The notes below the pieces were generated by a model. The model ran no database searches. It worked only from the letters and a program-made list of their open reading frames with translations, and had not been told where the DNA came from. A stretch of DNA of 11,926 nucleotides from the NCBI GenBank assembly GCA_013362295.1, contig JABFWJ010000109.1, positions 1 through 11,926 of the forward strand, read 5' to 3'. Below, one piece after another: positions 1 to 7,879 of the stretch. Made by a program: the position numbers and the translations under genes. This DNA comes from Thermoleophilia bacterium. GTDB lineage: Bacteria; Actinomycetota; Thermoleophilia; Gaiellales; Gaiellaceae. Position 1 is the first letter of the stretch. Every line of letters starts with the position of its first letter.

Positions 1-14
1 GAGGACCGAGCCGC

Positions 15-788
15 ATGAAGACCCTCAGCGACACCTGGTTCATGATCGTCCGCCAGGCGCGCAACCTGATGCGCGAGCCGATCTGGATCGCGCTCATCCT
101 CGTGCAGCCGATGGTGTGGCTGATCCTCTACGGGCAGCTGTTCAAGAACGTGACGCGGCTCGGCGGCTTCGGCACCGGCTCGTACATCACGTTCCTCGCG
201 CCCGCCATCGTCGTGATGAACGCGTTCTTCGGCGCGACGTGGAGCGGGATGTCGATGATCTACGACCTCGACCACAAGATCGTCGAGCGTTTCCTCGCGA
301 CGCCCGGATCGCGGCTTGCAATCGTGCTGTCGCAGATCGTCCGCTCCGCGCTCACCGCCGCGATCCAGGCGATCATCATCCTCCTCGTCTCGCTTGCGCT
401 CGGCGTCCGCGTGCACACGGGCGGGCTCGGTTGGCTCGTGATCATCCTCGCCGCGATCCTCGTCAACGGCGCGTTCGCCGGGCTCTCCCAGGGAATCGCC
501 CTGCTCACCCGGCGCGAGGCATCGATGATCGCCGTCGCGAACTTCATCGGACTGCCGCTGCTCTTCCTGTCGACGACGATGATCGCGCGCGCGCAGATGC
601 CCGGCTGGATGCAGACGGCCGCGCGCTTCAACCCGGTCGACTGGGGCGTGAAAGCCGCGCGCGAGGTCGTGCTCCCCGGCACGTCGTGGGCAACTGTCGG
701 CCTCTACCTCGCGTTGCTCCTCGGCCTGACCGCGGTCACTTCCGCGTGGGCGACCTGGACCTTCCGCGCCTACCAGCGCTCGCTCTGA
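15..788 (+). CDS. ABC-2 type transporter permease, DrrB-like
   Basis: This is the 257-residue membrane subunit of an ABC-2 family exporter (drug, polyketide or lipid efflux). Hydrophobic segments lie at about residues 23-40, 56-77, 107-130, 138-164, 173-193 and 226-248, giving the expected six spans. A cytoplasmic stretch near 83-100 (YDLDHKIVERFLATPGSR) and RFNPVDWGVKAAREV at 204-218 are typical of DrrB/ABC-2 permeases. The length is normal. The protein has no nucleotide-binding motifs, so it needs a separate ATPase. In this family that gene usually lies immediately upstream and overlaps or abuts, here off the left edge. The ATG at 15 is preceded by GAGGA at 1-5, a usable ribosome site. The substrate cannot be told. 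The gene converges on the carboxylase alpha gene. Confidence 0.88.
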   Translation: MKTLSDTWFMIVRQARNLMREPIWIALILVQPMVWLILYGQLFKNVTRLGGFGTGSYITFLAPAIVVMNAFFGATWSGMSMIYDLDHKIVERFLATPGSRLAIVLSQIVRSALTAAIQAIIILLVSLALGVRVHTGGLGWLVIILAAILVNGAFAGLSQGIALLTRREASMIAVANFIGLPLLFLSTTMIARAQMPGWMQTAARFNPVDWGVKAAREVVLPGTSWATVGLYLALLLGLTAVTSAWATWTFRAYQRSL

Positions 789-812
789 GAGGCGGCGGGA
801 GGTCGAATTGCT

Positions 813-845
813 CGAATCTGGTTCCGCTGCGCGGAATCAGATTCG
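813..845 (+). repeat. 33-bp hairpin repeat element, copy 1
   Basis: Two 15-base arms (813-827 and 831-845) pair around a TGC loop with only one G-T pair. The arm reads CGAATCTGGTTCCGC. It lies 24 bases after the ABC permease stop and could act as its transcript end, but no T tract follows. An inverted relative lies at 875-907 and a diverged relative at 7474-7506, so this is probably a small dispersed palindromic (REP-like) family. What I see is the palindrome and the similarity; the terminator role is inference. Confidence 0.7.
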
Positions 846-874
846 ACTGCAGGGGATCGGCGTTCCTCACAGAC

Positions 875-907
875 CGAATCTGATTCGCCGCAGGAGAACC
901 AAATTCG
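875..907 (-). repeat. 33-bp hairpin repeat element, copy 2 (inverted)
   Basis: Read on the minus strand, two 15-base arms pair around a TGC loop, as in the copy at 813-845. This copy has two G-T pairs and one mismatch. It matches the other copy at roughly 27 of 33 positions by eye, in opposite orientation. It lies just after the carboxylase alpha stop codon on that gene's coding strand, so each convergent gene ends with one copy in its own sense. No T tract follows. A transcript-end or RNA-protecting role is inferred. Confidence 0.65.
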
Positions 908-920
908 GGCCTTCAGGTTT

Positions 921-2696
<1,776 letters not shown>

Positions 2697-2702
2697 ACTC
2701 CG

Positions 2703-2709
2703 TATTCTC
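2703..2709. promoter_or_regulatory. Possible overlapping divergent -10 boxes
   Basis: On the plus strand, TATTCT (2703-2708) ends 6 bases before the ATG at 2715. On the minus strand, GAGAAT (the complement of 2704-2709) ends 7 bases before the carboxylase GTG at 2696. Both spacings suit leaderless transcription starting at the start codon. No good -35 box is visible on either side. If both are real, the two promoters cannot be occupied at once. This is inference from spacing and TANNNT-like sequence. Confidence 0.33.
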
Positions 2710-2714
2710 TCGAC

Positions 2715-2885
2715 ATGACCCGCGGGCTCGACGGAGGTGCGACCGAACCGAGCCGTAGGCTCGACGGACGCGCGACAGAACCCAGCCGTAGGCTCGACGG
2801 AGGCGCGACAGAACCCAGCCGTAGGCTCGACGGAGGCGCGACAAAACCGAGCCGCAGGCTCGACGGAGGCGACCAAAAGGCATGA
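2715..2885 (+). CDS. Possible repeat-encoded small ORF overlapping pgsA start
   Basis: A 56-codon frame runs from ATG at 2715 through the 33-bp tandem repeat. Its TGA (2883-2885) overlaps the pgsA ATG (2882-2884) in an ATGA arrangement typical of translational coupling. The product would be four near-copies of an 11-residue unit, RRLDGGATEPS, hydrophilic and probably disordered. Four of the six variable columns among the repeat copies fall at third codon positions of this frame and the changes there are silent; the other two change G to R and E to K. There is no Shine-Dalgarno site, but TATTCT six bases upstream fits a leaderless start. Against it, the repeat is open in several other frames too. 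It could be only a non-coding leader. I do not recognise a family. Confidence 0.3.
   Translation: MTRGLDGGATEPSRRLDGRATEPSRRLDGGATEPSRRLDGGATKPSRRLDGGDQKA
2725..2874. repeat. 33-bp tandem repeat, about 4.5 copies
   Basis: Full units lie at 2725-2757, 2758-2790, 2791-2823 and 2824-2856, and an 18-base partial copy at 2857-2874. Each begins GGCTCGACGG. Units differ at six columns only. Each junction is a small palindrome, AGCC-GTA-GGCT, extended to CGAGCC/GGCTCG at the first and last junctions. The array fills nearly all of the divergent gap between the carboxylase alpha gene and pgsA, and its last copy provides GGAGG at 2865-2869 ahead of the pgsA ATG. The 33-base period keeps every frame in phase. 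There are no spacers, so it is not a CRISPR array. Confidence 0.95.
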
Positions 2886-3430
2886 GCTTTGCCGATCAGT
2901 TGACCGTTGCGCGCGCGATCTCCGTCCCGATCGTCGTGGCGCTCTTCGCGATCCCGTTCACGCATCACGACTACTGGGCGACGGCCGTCTTCTGCGCGGC
3001 GATGGCGACGGACTGGTTCGACGGCAGGGTCGCGCGGCGCACCGGCCGCACCTCACCGTTCGGCTCGCTCCTGGATCCCGTCGCGGACAAGCTGCTCGTG
3101 ATGGCGACGCTGATCGTCCTGCTCGGGCAGGACGTCTTCCCCGCGTGGATGGTGGCGGCGATCGTGGCCCGCGAGCTCCTGATCTCCGGACTCCGCCAGG
3201 CGGCGGTCGAGCGCGGCGTCGTGATCGCGGCGCGCGACCTCGGGAAGCTGAAGACGTGGTCTCAGGCAATCGCTGCCGCGGTGGGCGGGCTCGCCGCCGC
3301 CGGCGCCTGGAGCACGAGCGTGTCCTGGTGGACACTCCTGGTCGCGCTCGCGCTGACGTGGATCTCCGGGCTCGACTACGCGCGGTCGGCGCCCCGGCTG
3401 CTACGCGGCCGCGCCGTCGTGTCGCCGTAG
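2882..3430 (+). CDS. pgsA: CDP-diacylglycerol-glycerol-3-phosphate phosphatidyltransferase
   Basis: This membrane enzyme makes phosphatidylglycerol phosphate from CDP-diacylglycerol and glycerol 3-phosphate, the first step to phosphatidylglycerol and cardiolipin. The 182 residues hold a complete CDP-alcohol phosphatidyltransferase signature: D44xxD47-G48xxA51-R52, eight residues, then G61xxxD65xxxD69. Those aspartates bind the metal ions. Hydrophobic spans occur at about 13-26, 32-42, 70-82, 86-100 and 120-150. The length matches bacterial PgsA. Other members of the superfamily (for example phosphatidylinositol phosphate synthase) share the signature, but the start (QLTVARAISVPIVVALF) and the DPVADKLLVMATLIVLL stretch look most like PgsA. 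The ATG at 2882 has AAAAGG just upstream and GGAGG farther up in the last tandem repeat, and overlaps the stop of the possible small ORF. Confidence 0.85.
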   Translation: MSFADQLTVARAISVPIVVALFAIPFTHHDYWATAVFCAAMATDWFDGRVARRTGRTSPFGSLLDPVADKLLVMATLIVLLGQDVFPAWMVAAIVARELLISGLRQAAVERGVVIAARDLGKLKTWSQAIAAAVGGLAAAGAWSTSVSWWTLLVALALTWISGLDYARSAPRLLRGRAVVSP

Positions 3431-3440
3431 GAGGAGGCGG

Positions 3441-3620
3441 CTACCTCGACTCGGCAGGGCGCAGCCGCGACGCGCACCACGCGTCGAAGGCGGCCCAGGC
3501 GCTGAGGTAGTCGGAGAACTTCCGCAAGCCGTCCTCGACCTCGGCACGCACGGCAAAGGTGCAGTGCACGCAATACGGCCGGTCGGGCGGGGTCTCGTGT
3601 TCTCCACACCGAATACACAT
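3441..3620 (-). CDS. Small zinc-ribbon protein, 59 residues
   Basis: The frame starts ATG TGT ATT CGG TGT and encodes MCIRCGEHE..., with two CxxC pairs at residues 2-5 and 17-20 separated by a short charged and proline-containing loop. That is a compact zinc ribbon. An acidic, helical, tryptophan-containing tail follows (DGLRKFSDYLSAWAAFDAW, about 30-48). Codons have strong G/C at third positions. The gene ends 10 bases from the pgsA stop on the other strand. Its start lies 33 bases after the stop of the 42-residue gene upstream, so the two probably share a transcript. No clear ribosome site is seen. The function is unknown; zinc binding is a reasonable inference, and nucleic-acid or protein binding is only possible. 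Confidence 0.7.
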   Translation of the reverse strand: MCIRCGEHETPPDRPYCVHCTFAVRAEVEDGLRKFSDYLSAWAAFDAWCASRLRPAESR

Positions 3621-3653
3621 GACGCCGGTTGAACGGAACCGGCACCGCTCCGG

Positions 3654-3782
3654 TTACGTCTCGAGCGCCTCCTCGAGGCCGGCCTGCCACCACGGATCGG
3701 CGGTCGCGGGCGCTCCAGAAAGGGCGTCTGCGACTGCGATTTCGACCTCTGGCGGCTGTTGTGGGGTGAGTTCGAGTTCCAT
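3654..3782 (-). CDS. Small acidic protein of 42 residues, unknown function
   Basis: The predicted peptide begins MELELTPQQPPEVEIAVADA and ends with DPWWQAGLEEALET. It is acidic and would form one or two helices around a WW pair at about 31-32. I do not recognise a named family. Codon use fits the neighbours. GGAG touches the ATG directly, too close for a normal ribosome site. TAGCCT (3791-3796, read on the minus strand) lies 8 bases upstream, so a leaderless start is likely. It is followed in the same frame, after TAA and 11 codons, by the zinc-ribbon gene, which suggests a two-gene operon. It does not resemble the carboxylase epsilon subunits I know. Confidence 0.6.
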   Translation of the reverse strand: MELELTPQQPPEVEIAVADALSGAPATADPWWQAGLEEALET

Positions 3783-3790
3783 CTCCGGAA

Positions 3791-3796
3791 AGGCTA
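3791..3796 (-). promoter_or_regulatory. Possible -10 box for the two small genes
   Basis: TAGCCT on the minus strand matches TANNNT and ends 8 bases before the ATG at 3782, a spacing that suits a leaderless transcript. No convincing -35 box is seen 16-18 bases farther up. The call rests on spacing alone. Confidence 0.3.
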
Positions 3797-3931
3797 GGAA
3801 TTACAAATTGTTCACCCATACGAGGGATCTGGCAGACCTAGACCGCTTTCCCCCCATTGGGTGATGTCGGTCTGAGGCTGGATACCGCACAATCCCCCGT
3901 GATGCGGCAACTGATGGAGAGGATTCTTCCA

Positions 3932-4039
3932 ATGCTTCAGTGGAACAAGATTGTGTTCGTCGTGCTTGTGTCGGTGGCTCTTGCGGCGATGTTCGCCTTC
4001 ACGGCCTTCGGCGGCGGCGACCTCAACTTCACCTGGTAG
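3932..4039 (+). CDS. Small single-span membrane peptide, 35 residues
   Basis: The peptide starts MLQWNKIVFVV and has one hydrophobic stretch, about residues 7-27, with few polar residues, then a glycine-rich acidic end (GGGDLNFTW). The ATG at 3932 has GGAGAGG at 3916-3922, nine bases upstream, the best ribosome site in this part of the window. In-frame ATGs at 3914 and 3902 would give 41 or 45 residues with a basic, amphipathic lead. The stop is only 15 bases before the GGDEF/HD-GYP start, so the two are probably one transcript. I know no named family. It could be an anchor or regulator of its neighbour; that is inference. Confidence 0.6.
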   Translation: MLQWNKIVFVVLVSVALAAMFAFTAFGGGDLNFTW

Positions 4040-4054
4040 CCCTGGCGATCCTGG

Positions 4055-5851
4055 ATGAGCGTTAGGGCGCTGCCACCCGCGAAGCTCCTCGCGGTCGTCG
4101 CGCCCGTCTCGCTCGTCGGGGTCGGCGCGTATCTCGCTGCGACGTTCGTCTTCGCCCGGGATCTCGGCTCGACAACGCTCATTCTCGGCGTCGGCGCGTT
4201 TCTTGTCGCGTCGACGCTGACGGAGCGCTTCCCGGTCCCCGTCGAAGGGGCCGACGCGAACGGCGTCTCGCTCGGCTTCGTGTTCGCCGTCGCCGGGCTC
4301 GTGCTCTTCGGGTGGGCGCCGGCGACCTTCGTCTACGTGACCGCCCCCACCCTGGTCGCGCTGATCCGGCGCAACCCGGCGATCCGCACGCTCTTCAACG
4401 CCGGCGCGTTCGGGCTCGTGGGCTCGCTCGCCGGCTGGACGCTCACACACCTCGCGGGCAAGAGCTCGGCCCAGATCCTGCTCCAGGTCTCCGTGACGGC
4501 GGCGATCGTCTATTCGATCAACCTGCTGCTCGTAACGGCGGCGATCGCGGCGTCGGGCTCCGAGCTCGGATACTTCAAGCTCATCCGCTCCAACGTCCGG
4601 TGGACGATCGTGCCGTTCACGCTGATGGCCTCGACGGCGTTGATGCTCGTCGTGCTGTGGCAGCGGACACCGTTCCTGTTCGCGGCGCTCGCCGGCCCCC
4701 TGGTCGCGATCTCGCTCTACCAGCGCTCGACGCACAAGGCGCTCGACGCGATTCGCCTCGCCCTCACCGACCCGCTGACGGGTCTCGGAAACCACCGGCA
4801 CTTCCACGAGCGGCTCCAGCGCGAGCTCGCGCACGCGGACGAGCACGGCGGCATGGTCTCGCTCTGCTTCCTCGACATCGACGACTTCAAGCGGATCAAC
4901 GACCAGTTCGGGCATCCGACCGGCGACCGCATCCTGTCCCAGGTCGCCTCGCGGCTCCGGCAGGGCGGCGAGTCGTTCCGGCTCGGCGGCGACGAGTTCG
5001 CGGTGCTGCTCCCGGGTATGGACGACCAGCTGGCGCTTGCCACGGCGCGGTCGATCGTCCAGCGCATCGCAGAGACCGAGCTCGGCAAGACCGGTGCGAT
5101 CACTGTCAGCGCCGGCGTCGCGACGTTCCCGCAGCACGGCCGCGAGCGCGACTCGCTGATCCGGCTCGCCGACGGCGCGCTCTACTGGGCCAAGGAGCAC
5201 GGAAAGAACCAGGTGCGGCTCGCCCGCGCCGACGTCGCGGAGCTCTCCGAGGTCCGCCGGGTTGCGAGCGGCGTCGACCGCGTCGCCCGATTCCGCGCAG
5301 CCGCGTCGCTCGCGCGCGCGGTCGACTCGCGCGACGCCTACACGGGCAGCCATTCCGAGCGCGTGGCGTCACTGTCCGCACAGATCGCCACGGAGCTCGG
5401 CCTCTCCACCGACGAGATCGAGCTGACCCGGCTCGCCGGCAGCCTTCACGACCTCGGAAAGCTCGCGATCCCCGAGGAGATCCTCCGCAAGCCCGCGGCG
5501 CTCACCGACGCCGAGCGGCTCGTGCTCGAGCGCCACCCGCAGATCGGGTACCGGATGCTCGAAAGCCTCGGCGTCGATCCGATCGCGGACTGGGTGCTCC
5601 ACCACCATGAGCGGTGGGACGGGCACGGTTACCCCGACGGGCTCGGCGGCGAGGAGATCCCGCTTGGGGCCCGCATCATCTTCGTGGCCGACGCATTCGA
5701 CGCCATGACCTCCGACCGCCTGTACCGCGCCGCCCTCACCTTCGAGGAGGCCGTCGCGGAGGTCGAGCGCTGCGCCGGCACCCAGTTCGACCCCGAAGTC
5801 GTGCACGCGTTCCTCGTCCGCATCGGCACACAGGTCGCCGTCAGTGCTTAG
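4055..5851 (+). CDS. Membrane GGDEF and HD-GYP cyclic-di-GMP enzyme
   Basis: The 598-residue protein joins a cyclic-di-GMP synthase domain to a phosphodiesterase domain. Residues 1-225 hold about six to eight hydrophobic spans with no family I can name, presumably a membrane sensor. The GGDEF domain covers about 237-390, beginning LTDPLTGLGNHRHF, with metal-binding D274 in FLDIDDFK and an intact GGDEF at 311-315. The inhibitory RxxD site is altered: R302 is present but G305 replaces Asp, so product inhibition there is probably lost. The HD-GYP domain covers about 415-595: HD at 465-466, HHHER around 516-520, GYP at 525-527, and the closing GTQFDP at 575-580. Both domains look catalytically complete. 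The start codon lacks a strong ribosome site; coupling to the small peptide gene 15 bases upstream may help. The stop lies 13 bases from the convergent carboxyltransferase stop. Confidence 0.92.
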   Translation: MSVRALPPAKLLAVVAPVSLVGVGAYLAATFVFARDLGSTTLILGVGAFLVASTLTERFPVPVEGADANGVSLGFVFAVAGLVLFGWAPATFVYVTAPTLVALIRRNPAIRTLFNAGAFGLVGSLAGWTLTHLAGKSSAQILLQVSVTAAIVYSINLLLVTAAIAASGSELGYFKLIRSNVRWTIVPFTLMASTALMLVVLWQRTPFLFAALAGPLVAISLYQRSTHKALDAIRLALTDPLTGLGNHRHFHERLQRELAHADEHGGMVSLCFLDIDDFKRINDQFGHPTGDRILSQVASRLRQGGESFRLGGDEFAVLLPGMDDQLALATARSIVQRIAETELGKTGAITVSAGVATFPQHGRERDSLIRLADGALYWAKEHGKNQVRLARADVAELSEVRRVASGVDRVARFRAAASLARAVDSRDAYTGSHSERVASLSAQIATELGLSTDEIELTRLAGSLHDLGKLAIPEEILRKPAALTDAERLVLERHPQIGYRMLESLGVDPIADWVLHHHERWDGHGYPDGLGGEEIPLGARIIFVADAFDAMTSDRLYRAALTFEEAVAEVERCAGTQFDPEVVHAFLVRIGTQVAVSA

Positions 5852-5864
5852 CTGGTAGCCGGAC

Positions 5865-7442
5865 CTAGAGCGGGATGTTGCCGTGCTTGCGCTTCGGCGT
5901 GGGCTCGCGCTTCGTGATCGCCGTGCGCAGCGCGTCGATCAGCACCGGCCGCGTGCGTCTCGGCTGGATCACGTCGTCGACATACCCGCGCTCGGCCGCG
6001 CTGTAGGGGTTGGCGAACCGCTCGCGATAGTCCGCGATCAGCTCCGCCCGCCGTGCCTCCGGGTCGTCGGCCGAGGCGAGCTCGTTGCGGAAGATGATGT
6101 TGACCGCGCCGTCGGGCCCCATCACGGCGACTTCGGCAGTCGGCCACGCGAAGTTGAAGTCTGCGCGGACGTGCTTCGAGCTCATGACGTCGTAGGCACC
6201 CCCGTAGGCCTTGCGGGTGATCACGGTCAGCTTCGGCACGGTCGCCTCGCAGTACGCGTACAGGAGCTTCGCCCCGTGCCGGATGATCCCGCCCCACTCC
6301 TGCTCGGTCCCGGGCAGAAAACCCGGCACGTCGACGAACGTGACCAGCGGGATGTTGAATGCGTCGCACGTGCGCACGAAACGCGCCGCCTTCTCCGACG
6401 AGCTGATGTCGAGGACCCCCGCCAGCGCCTTCGGCTGGTTGCCGACGATTCCGACGCTGTAGCCGCCGAGCCGCGCGAAGCCGCAGACGATGTTCTCGGC
6501 GAACAGCGGCTGTAACTCGAGGAACTCGCCGTCGTCGACGACCGCGCAGATCGCGTTCTTGATGTCGTACGGCTTCGTCGGCTCGTCGGGCACGAGCTCG
6601 TCGAGCTCGGGCGCCTCGCGGTCGACGGGGTCGGTCGGCGGGTCGTACGGCGTCGGATGCGCGTTGTTCTGCGGAAGGAAGCTGAGGAGGTAGCGCGCGT
6701 CCTCGAGCGCCGCCTCTTCGTCCGGCGCCGTCAGGTGTGCGACGCCGGACTTCAACGCGTGCGTCAGCGCGCCGCCGAGCTCCTCGAACGTCACCTCCTC
6801 GCCGGTCACCGTCTTCACCACGTCGGGGCCGGTGATGAACATGTAGGAGGAGCCTTCGACCATGAGGATGAAATCGGTCATGGCGGGCGAGTAGACGGCC
6901 CCGCCGGCGCACGGCCCCATCACGAGGGAGATCTGGGGGATCACCCCGGAGCTCTGCACGTTGCGCCAGAAGATCTCGGCGTAGCCGGCGAGCGAGACGA
7001 CGCCCTCCTGGATTCGCGCGCCGCCGGAGTCGTTGATGCCGATCACCGGGCAGCCGTACTTCGCGGCGAGATCCATCACCTTGCAGATCTTCTCCGCGAA
7101 GACCTCGCTCAGCGAGCCGCCGAAGACCGTGAAGTCCTGGCTGAACACGAACACGCGCCGCCCGAAGATCGTCCCGTGCCCGGTGACGACGGCGTCGCCG
7201 TAGGGCCGCCGCTCGAGCATCCCGAAGTTCGACTCGCGGTGGCGGACGTAGCGGTCGAGCTCGACGAACGAGCCGGCATCGCAGAGCTTCTCGGCCCGCT
7301 CGCGCGCGAGGAGCTTCCCCGCCTCCTTGTGGCGGGAGACCGCCTTCTCCGAGCCGTGGTGCTCCGACTGGTCGCGGAGCTCCTCGAGCCATTCGAGCTT
7401 CTCGCGCGTCGTGTCGTGCGTCGGCTTCTCGATCTTTGCCAT
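5865..7442 (-). CDS. pccB: Acyl-CoA (propionyl-CoA type) carboxylase beta subunit
   Basis: This 525-residue carboxyltransferase moves the carboxyl group from biotin to an acyl-CoA. It has two crotonase-like halves. The N-terminal half includes QDFTVFGGSLSE (about 102-113), INDSGGARIQEG (136-147) and the oxyanion-hole region GPCAGGAVYSPAMTDF (176-191). The C-terminal half includes DVPGFLPGTEQEWGGIIRHG (371-390) and KAYGGAYDVM (411-420). D418 is the position where Streptomyces PccB has Asp and acetyl-CoA-preferring relatives have Ile, so propionyl-CoA is the likely main substrate, giving methylmalonyl-CoA. The ATG at 7442 starts MAKIEKPTHDTTREKL and has GGGAGG about 12 bases upstream. Frames farther upstream lack similarity. 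The alpha subunit is probably the gene at 921-2696. No epsilon subunit gene is recognised in the window. Confidence 0.93.
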   Translation of the reverse strand: MAKIEKPTHDTTREKLEWLEELRDQSEHHGSEKAVSRHKEAGKLLARERAEKLCDAGSFVELDRYVRHRESNFGMLERRPYGDAVVTGHGTIFGRRVFVFSQDFTVFGGSLSEVFAEKICKVMDLAAKYGCPVIGINDSGGARIQEGVVSLAGYAEIFWRNVQSSGVIPQISLVMGPCAGGAVYSPAMTDFILMVEGSSYMFITGPDVVKTVTGEEVTFEELGGALTHALKSGVAHLTAPDEEAALEDARYLLSFLPQNNAHPTPYDPPTDPVDREAPELDELVPDEPTKPYDIKNAICAVVDDGEFLELQPLFAENIVCGFARLGGYSVGIVGNQPKALAGVLDISSSEKAARFVRTCDAFNIPLVTFVDVPGFLPGTEQEWGGIIRHGAKLLYAYCEATVPKLTVITRKAYGGAYDVMSSKHVRADFNFAWPTAEVAVMGPDGAVNIIFRNELASADDPEARRAELIADYRERFANPYSAAERGYVDDVIQPRRTRPVLIDALRTAITKREPTPKRKHGNIPL

Positions 7443-7473
7443 CGGCGTGAGCGTACCTCCCTCGAAACCCTTC

Positions 7474-7506
7474 CGACTCCGATTCGGCGAGGCGGAACCA
7501 GAGTCG
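7474..7506 (-). repeat. 33-bp hairpin repeat element, copy 3 (diverged)
   Basis: Read on the minus strand, CGACTCTGGTTCC pairs with CGAATCGGAGTCG as about 12 base pairs including two G-U pairs, around an 8-base loop. It shares the 11-base core TCTGGTTCCGC and the same total span with the copy at 813-845. It lies in the leader of the carboxyltransferase gene, 32 bases before its ATG, and in the divergent gap to the 102-residue gene. The family relationship is by eye; a regulatory role is only possible. Confidence 0.5.
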
Positions 7507-7521
7507 AGCCTTTCGGTCAAG

Positions 7522-7830
7522 ATGCGACGTGTGAGCATCGATGCACTGCAGCCCGTCCGCGAAGCGATCGACGACATCGGCTCCGCCGCGCCGGCAGCGT
7601 TCGCGCGCGCGACGCGTAATGCCGTCGCCGGTGCGATCCTCGCCGCCGCCCTGATGCCGGACGCCGCCTCGACCCCGCCTGAGCATGAGCCGCCGGAGGA
7701 CGAGATCCGGTTGCTCCTCGGACCGGACCTGGGCGCCGAGGTCGCAGCCCTGTACCGCGGCGGGGACGGCTGGACGAGCCGCGCGATCGACCTGCTCGAA
7801 CCGCTCAACGACCTGGCGCACGCGAGGTGA
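7522..7830 (+). CDS. Hypothetical protein, 102 residues
   Basis: I do not recognise this protein. It begins MRRVSIDALQPVREAIDDIG, has an alanine-rich, mostly helical middle (about 21-47, FARATRNAVAGAILAAAL), a proline- and acid-rich hinge (50-61) and a helical end (EIRLLLGPDLGAEVAALY..., DLLEPLNDLAHAR). Third codon positions are strongly G/C throughout, which supports real coding. The middle is not hydrophobic enough to be a clear membrane span. GTG at 7531 is an alternative start; neither start has a good ribosome site. It is divergent from the carboxyltransferase and is followed after 49 bases by the VOC gene, with which it may share a transcript. Confidence 0.55.
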   Translation: MRRVSIDALQPVREAIDDIGSAAPAAFARATRNAVAGAILAAALMPDAASTPPEHEPPEDEIRLLLGPDLGAEVAALYRGGDGWTSRAIDLLEPLNDLAHAR

Positions 7831-7879
7831 GCAGCTATGGCGGCGGCCGGCCGCTCTCACGGCGCTTCCCGCGGGCTTC

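Noticed and set aside
2725..2874. CRISPR array
   Set aside because: The 33-bp units abut directly with no unique spacers, and no cas gene is present.
2697..2876. Longer carboxylase alpha gene starting at ATG 2876
   Set aside because: The extra 60 residues are translated tandem repeat, family similarity begins exactly at the GTG at 2696, and variable columns of the repeat do not favour third positions in that frame.
3441..3782. A single gene broken by a nonsense codon at 3654-3656
   Set aside because: The two parts share a frame, but the 11 codons between them (PERCRFRSTGV) do not look like coding sequence, and each part has its own plausible start and end.
3654..3782. Acyl-CoA carboxylase epsilon subunit
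   Set aside because: It is short and acidic and near carboxylase genes, but lacks the basic lead and the G-x-P-T-x-EE-type helix of known epsilon subunits and is separated from both carboxylase genes.
3839..3874. Inverted repeat TAGACCG...CGGTCTG as an operator or terminator
   Set aside because: It has only six or seven base pairs with a 22-base loop, no T tract, and no repeated copy; chance is likely in GC-rich DNA.
3812..5353. Long minus-strand open frame of 513 codons opposite the GGDEF/HD-GYP gene
   Set aside because: It is rich in R, E, D and H with no domain pattern, and is the antisense shadow of a high-GC gene with clear domains on the plus strand.
5848..7860. Minus-strand open frame of 670 codons overlapping the carboxyltransferase
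   Set aside because: It is a frame-shifted shadow of the carboxyltransferase, with arginine-rich low-complexity translation and no motif.
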